Origin: Spartobacteria bacterium UBA695
Lineage (GTDB): Bacteria > Verrucomicrobiota > Verrucomicrobiia > Chthoniobacterales > Chthoniobacteraceae
Assembly: GCA_002298145.1 (NCBI GenBank)
Contig: DBMP01000004.1
Location: 72,098-136,097, forward strand
Reading direction: 5' to 3'
Length of the DNA: 64,000 bases
Shown here one piece after another: positions 60,249 through 64,000 of this stretch (its first letter is position 1; each line of letters opens with the position of its first letter). Below the pieces are notes generated by a model that was given only the letters and a program-made list of their open reading frames with translations, did not search any database and was not told the origin of the DNA. The translations under genes were made by a program, and so were the position numbers.

Positions 60249-62396
60249 ATGATCCGCTCCCTCCCACGAATGTTAGCAATCCTCGCCGCCGCGCTGGGAT
60301 TCCAGTTTGCCGCGTTCCATGGCTTTGCCGAACCGCAGGATGCCGCGCCCAAAGCCGACCCCGGTCCGATCCCCATTCCCAAGCGGTCTGAGCAGTTCAC
60401 GGTGTCGCCCAAACCCGGAATATTGGGAACGCATCCCCGGCTTTATCTCAACAGCCAGGAGCTGGCCGCCCTCCAATCCAGAGTTAAAGAACCCGCCTTC
60501 GCCCCCATCTGGAGTGAGTTCCTTCACGCCGCCGACCAAACGGCCGCCGAAGTGCCTCCCCGCAATCCCGCCAATACCGAGGATCCCTTCCGCCGCTTTG
60601 GCGACCGCTTGCCTCGCCTTGCCCTGGCCTACATCGTCTCGGGCAACGACAAATACCTCACAGCGGCCCGGAGTTGGATTACAGCACTCCTCTCCTATCC
60701 ATCCTGGGGCGGAGATCAGGATCTGGGTGCCGGCCATGTCTGCTTTGGCATGGCTCTCGCCTACGACTGGCTTTACAACTCGCTGCTTCCCGAAGAGCGA
60801 GCGACCATTGAAACAAAGCTGCTTCTCCACGGCCGGCTCTTGATGGAGGTCTCTACCAACGCGGCCAAAAAGCCGCCTTACCGCTGGGGCACCGCTTATT
60901 TCCAAAACCATAGTTGGATCTGCAACACCGGCATCGCCTCTTCGGCAATGGCTTTATACGATCTGGCGCCCGAAGAAATGCAGGGTTGGCTCAACTGGAC
61001 TCGAGGGAGCTTCGAGCCACTCTACCGCAACTTCGGCCTGGATGGATCAAACTACGAAGGCCCCGCCTACCTGCGTTATGGAACGCTTTGGATGCTCCAA
61101 TATATTGAACTGCTCCGTGGTTTTTCAGGAGAGGATCTCTCCTCCATGCCCTATTTGAAACGGGTGGGCCGCTTTTTGCTCGATACCCTCATGCCGGACG
61201 GGCGCAGTGTGGCTCATTTCGGCGACACCCCTGTTTTCGCCTGGGACGTCATCGACGAACCGATCCTGGCCTGGCTGGCCTCGCGCGGTGGAGATCCCAC
61301 GGCCGAGTGGATTCGCCAAACCAACCGCGCGGCATGGGGAAAACCGCCGCACAACTCTCCCTTCGCCATGCTTTGGTTGGACCCGAACCGGCCCGCCCAA
61401 TCCCCCCAAAGCCTTCATTTGCCGCTGACGGGGCTCTATTCCGATTGGGGATTCGTCTCCTTCCGCACCGGGTGGGACCAAGACGCCGCGGTCGTCGCAT
61501 TCCGATGCGGCCCTCCGGGCGGCCATCATATCACCGAAAACTGGTCTTCTTTCCCGGGAGCCAGCGCAAGCTTCGGCCATGCCCATCCGGACGCCAACAG
61601 CTTCATTTTCTGGAGCGATCGCCAATGGCGCATCGCCTTGCCGGGCCAATACACCCACCTGAAAAAAACCTCCAATGAAAATGTCTGGCTTGCGGATGGA
61701 ATAGGCCAACGGGGCGAGGAAAAATGGATGCGCGCGGAAACCTACCTTGGCAAACCCTCCCAGGCGACCCTCCTGCGAGTCGCAACCTCTCCGACGGCCG
61801 ATTACGTGATCGGAGAAGCCGCGCCTGCCTATATGTGGGGAGCCGATGTCACCTCGGTCCAGCGACATCTTTTGTTCATCAAAGGCGCCAAACCCTATGT
61901 CGTTACCCTCGACCTTCTCGCCGCATCCCGGCCAGTGACCTGGGAATCGTTCCTCCACACCTTTGGGCCAATGACCATTGGCAAGGATGGCTCTTTTTCT
62001 GCAAAGGATGGCAATCCGGCCGCACCAAAAGCCGACGCCCCCCCTTCCGCTCCAGACCTCGTTACCTACGGATGCCAAACCGGGCCTTCGCCCATTGTTC
62101 AGAAGACAGGCCCCCTGGTCGTTCTCTCCCATCCCAGCGATAAGCAAATCCAAAGCGGCTACGAGCTGAAAACCGACTTGGGCGCACCCACGGAAAACGC
62201 CTGGCTGGTGACGGTCATTGGAACCGAACCCGTGTCGGCCCGGGTCTCCGGCACCTACCCCAATCTCACCCTTCGCGTGGGGAACGATTCCATCACGTGG
62301 CAGGAACGGTCAGGCAAGATCACGCTCAGTGTAAACCAATCGGTCATTAAAGGGAATCTGCTCTCCGCAAAATCCCCGAATGCCGATTCTGAGTAA
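60249..62396 (+). CDS. Secreted heparinase II/III-like or alginate-lyase-like polysaccharide lyase
   Basis: A 715-aa exported enzyme with signal peptide MIRSLPRMLAILAAALGFQF...GFA. Residues about 55-400 form an (alpha/alpha) toroid starting GTHPRLYLNSQELAALQSRV. Likely catalytic-site residues are seen in YFQNHSWICNTGIASSAMAL (Asn/His) and SNYEGPAYLRYG (Tyr). The C-terminal half is a beta-sandwich of heparinase II/III type, with a conserved His in SFGHAHPDANSFIFWSDRQW. Such enzymes cleave uronate polymers by beta-elimination. The ATG at 60249 gives a clean leader; the frame opens at a GTG at 60207. The substrate is unknown. Confidence 0.84.
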   Translation: MIRSLPRMLAILAAALGFQFAAFHGFAEPQDAAPKADPGPIPIPKRSEQFTVSPKPGILGTHPRLYLNSQELAALQSRVKEPAFAPIWSEFLHAADQTAAEVPPRNPANTEDPFRRFGDRLPRLALAYIVSGNDKYLTAARSWITALLSYPSWGGDQDLGAGHVCFGMALAYDWLYNSLLPEERATIETKLLLHGRLLMEVSTNAAKKPPYRWGTAYFQNHSWICNTGIASSAMALYDLAPEEMQGWLNWTRGSFEPLYRNFGLDGSNYEGPAYLRYGTLWMLQYIELLRGFSGEDLSSMPYLKRVGRFLLDTLMPDGRSVAHFGDTPVFAWDVIDEPILAWLASRGGDPTAEWIRQTNRAAWGKPPHNSPFAMLWLDPNRPAQSPQSLHLPLTGLYSDWGFVSFRTGWDQDAAVVAFRCGPPGGHHITENWSSFPGASASFGHAHPDANSFIFWSDRQWRIALPGQYTHLKKTSNENVWLADGIGQRGEEKWMRAETYLGKPSQATLLRVATSPTADYVIGEAAPAYMWGADVTSVQRHLLFIKGAKPYVVTLDLLAASRPVTWESFLHTFGPMTIGKDGSFSAKDGNPAAPKADAPPSAPDLVTYGCQTGPSPIVQKTGPLVVLSHPSDKQIQSGYELKTDLGAPTENAWLVTVIGTEPVSARVSGTYPNLTLRVGNDSITWQERSGKITLSVNQSVIKGNLLSAKSPNADSE

Positions 62397-62440
62397 ACGG
62401 CATTGCTGAAGGAAAGCGAACGTTGGAAAAACCAACTCGG

Positions 62441-62454
62441 GTTTATAGTTAAAT
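62441..62454 (+). promoter_or_regulatory. GTTTATAGTTA site before the locus C small binding protein
   Basis: GTTTATAGTTAAAT, 50 nt before the start at 62505. It shares its first 11 bases with the minus-strand site at 59096-59109. Confidence 0.4.
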
Positions 62455-62504
62455 TCCCCATCGGCGTTGGCGGCGAGGCGGTATAGCCCTATTAGTTTAA
62501 TCCC

Positions 62505-63110
62505 ATGAGACTATCTACCCTATTAGCCCTCTTGATTACCTCGTATGCTACAGTCGCTCTGGCGGGTTCGGACAATATTCTAAAGAATGTAGCGTTCTCG
62601 CAAACCACGACCACGGGGCTTCCATCGGACTGGATGGTTTTTTGTCCCCCGGTCAACAATGCAAGCGACGCCTCTCTAACGCAGGGTAGCCTTGATCTAT
62701 TTGCCGTTGATACCGATACGCTTTATAAAGGCAAAGCAACCTTGCGGATCAGTTCTCTTACCCCCGTTCGGGTTGGGCTTTTGCAGACAAATCTGCCCGC
62801 TTCCGTGGGACAAACCATCCGGTTCTCAGGTTGGATCAAGGCGAATGGAATCAAGAACTCTGGAAATGAAGGCGCGTGGATTCGTTTAGGATTTTCCAAT
62901 CTCTCCGATCCAAGCAAACAGGCCGAAGCCTATAAGTACAGCAAGTTTCTGAAGTCGCCGTCAGACACTTTTGACTGGCTCTACGTCGAAGGCGAAGCCA
63001 CCGTCCCAGCCGAGGCTGATCACGTGGAGTTCGGGATGTTCCTCTGGCGCACATCGGGAACGGTTTGGTTCGCAAATCCCCGTGTTGAGCTGATCGACTC
63101 CAAACACTAG
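62505..63110 (+). CDS. Small secreted carbohydrate-binding-like protein (locus C)
   Basis: A 201-aa protein with a signal peptide (MRLSTLLALLITSYATVALA, then GSD). It has a CBM4/9-like beta-sandwich pattern: ILKNVAFSQTTTTGLPSDW, IRFSGWIKANGIKNSGNEG, and TFDWLYVEGEATVPAEADHV with SGTVWFANPRVELID. The last blocks match the locus A protein at 23883-24440. It lies 108 nt after the lyase gene on the same strand, with its own possible operator. Confidence 0.74.
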   Translation: MRLSTLLALLITSYATVALAGSDNILKNVAFSQTTTTGLPSDWMVFCPPVNNASDASLTQGSLDLFAVDTDTLYKGKATLRISSLTPVRVGLLQTNLPASVGQTIRFSGWIKANGIKNSGNEGAWIRLGFSNLSDPSKQAEAYKYSKFLKSPSDTFDWLYVEGEATVPAEADHVEFGMFLWRTSGTVWFANPRVELIDSKH

Positions 63111-63119
63111 TATCCCGTA

Positions 63120-63344
63120 ACGTCTAAAGTTTTGGATATAGCCTAAGCGGGCGTCCTCGGTGGTGAAGCGCCAGTGGACGGGAGCGCCGCGTTGGTAGCG
63201 ATGGCGTTGCCAAGCCGACACTTCGCGGCGCATCAAATCGAAGGAGGCGATGCGGCGTTTGAGGCATTGCGAGTTCAAGGTACGCTCTTCGTGGATCGTC
63301 TTTGCCGCCTTGGGCGGGCGCTCCGCCGTTTCGAAAACACGCAA
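63120..63344 (-). pseudogene. IS630-family transposase C-terminal remnant
   Basis: The minus strand encodes LNSQCLKRRIASFDLMRREV and HWRFTTEDARL, the conserved C-terminal end of IS630 transposases. The usual ending (…L.LYP) is present only in a neighbouring frame (RLYPKL, stop near 63124), so there is a frameshift. The N-terminal catalytic part is absent. This is a decayed fragment at the right edge of locus C. Confidence 0.7.
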
Positions 63345-63467
63345 TACTCCTCGGCATAACTGGAAAACCCGGGTTTACTTCCCCTGGTGGGAACCTTGCC
63401 TTCGCGCAACTCTGTTGACGTGACTCAGCGATTTCGAGCCAGGGAATGTGTTAGTTTGGGGGCAACC
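63345..63467. other. Spacer between IS remnants
   Basis: No gene is recognised. The stretch joins the IS630 remnant to the presumed IS3 end. Confidence 0.4.
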
Positions 63468-64000
63468 TGACCTGCTCCCGAAATTTGGACCACAGCTAGG
63501 TTGAGTAAGCGATGGTAAAGGGTTCTCGGTTTTGGTTTGGTTTTCTCTGGCCGCGTTCTGCCGCGACTCGATCCAATGCATACACCACCTTCGAGGCGGT
63601 AAGCGATTCGGCTGCCTCCAGCACAGGGCACTCCCGCGTATACTGATCGACTACCGTCAACGTGCGGAAGTAGCGCCCGTTTTCCAACCGGTCGGTTACG
63701 AAGTCCATTGACCATCTCTGGTTGGGAGCCTGGGCTGTTTCAACCGGACCGCGCTGCATGCTCGCCAGCTTCTTGCGTTTCTTGGTTCGCATCTGCAATC
63801 CAAGCTCGCTGTAAAGCCGGTAAACTCGCCTTTTTCCTACTGTCCAGCCCTCCCGGCGCAGCATGACCGTCAGTCGTCGATAGCCAAATCTCACCCGCGT
63901 CATGGCGATATCCCTCAGTCGCATTTTTAATGCACTTAGGTCTTTCGCCTGGCTTCGATAGTAGAATGTGCCCCGGTTCATCATGAAGAGCCTGCACGCC
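63468..64000 (-). mobile_element. IS3-family element, truncated (runs off window)
   Basis: A TGACCTGCTCCCG end at 63468-63480 looks like an IS3-type terminal sequence, and the transposase frame reads from the window edge to 63496. The other end lies outside the window. Confidence 0.6.
63496..64000 (-). pseudogene. IS3-family transposase OrfB fragment (partial and C-terminally truncated)
   Basis: The frame is open to the window edge (ACRLFMMNRGTFYYRS...), as inside an IS3 OrfB. It shows RFGYRRLTVMLRREGWTVGK and the DDE core start QRWSMDFVTDRLENGRYFRT with the second Asp in LTVVDQYTRECPV. After VVYALDRVAAERG the sequence loses family similarity and stops (…FTIAYST), so the catalytic Glu and final third are missing. 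This points to an internal deletion; it is unlikely to be active. Confidence 0.8.

Overview
The window is about 64 kb of fairly GC-rich bacterial DNA, most likely from a free-living or gut-associated member of the Verrucomicrobiota (Chthoniobacter/Opitutus/Terrimicrobium-like). The main reasons are three complete copies of the 'Verru_Chthon cassette' (proteins A-D, known from Verrucomicrobium and Chthoniobacter), several PATR-repeat proteins ending in a PEP-CTERM sorting signal, and many LacI-type regulators beside secreted glycosidases. No species can be named from sequence alone.

Layout. Positions 1-4.7 kb look like ordinary chromosome: a LysR regulator cut by the window edge, a methyltransferase, a cysteine desulfurase, an HD-domain protein and an M24 peptidase, ending in a tRNA-Ser(CGA) gene. 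From there to about 62.4 kb lie three carbohydrate-utilisation loci. Locus A (5.0-25.7 kb) has a LacI regulator, a Vcc cassette read in the order B-C-D-A, a two-catalytic-domain GH5/GH39-like enzyme, a 1101-aa (alpha/alpha)-barrel-like protein, a GH130-type enzyme, an ADP-ribosylglycohydrolase-fold protein, a PATR/PEP-CTERM protein, a small carbohydrate-binding-like protein and a CE7 esterase. Locus B (26.2-40.3 kb) has a Vcc cassette (B-C-A-D), an IS481 insertion, a LacI regulator, a PATR/PEP-CTERM protein and a secreted agarase-like glycosidase. Locus C (41.2-63.1 kb) has a GH1 gene broken by an amber codon, an MFS sugar transporter, a TIM-barrel isomerase-like protein, a 2-hydroxyacid dehydrogenase, a GntR/LacI hybrid regulator, a Vcc cassette (D-B-C-A), a LacI regulator, a second GH130-like enzyme, a third PATR/PEP-CTERM protein, another LacI regulator, a heparinase/alginate-lyase-like enzyme and a small binding protein. 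The right edge carries IS630 and IS3 remnants.

The loci are separated by partial copies of the tRNA-Ser 3' half (25.9 and 40.6 kb), which suggests two related islands inserted in tandem at this tRNA gene. No integrase is visible. The copy at 40.6 kb is fused to an IS200-type transposase that has lost its catalytic tyrosine.

How it may work. Each locus pairs a dedicated regulator, with its own repeated palindromic sites, with exported sugar-active enzymes, a giant beta-strand PEP-CTERM surface protein and four pilin-like proteins. Vcc A, B, C and D resemble the type II secretion minor pseudopilins GspK, GspI, GspJ and GspH, and locus C even has the canonical H-I-J-K gene order. My leading hypothesis is that each cassette encodes an interchangeable pseudopilus tip that works with a core secretion machine encoded elsewhere and serves the polysaccharide system of its own locus.
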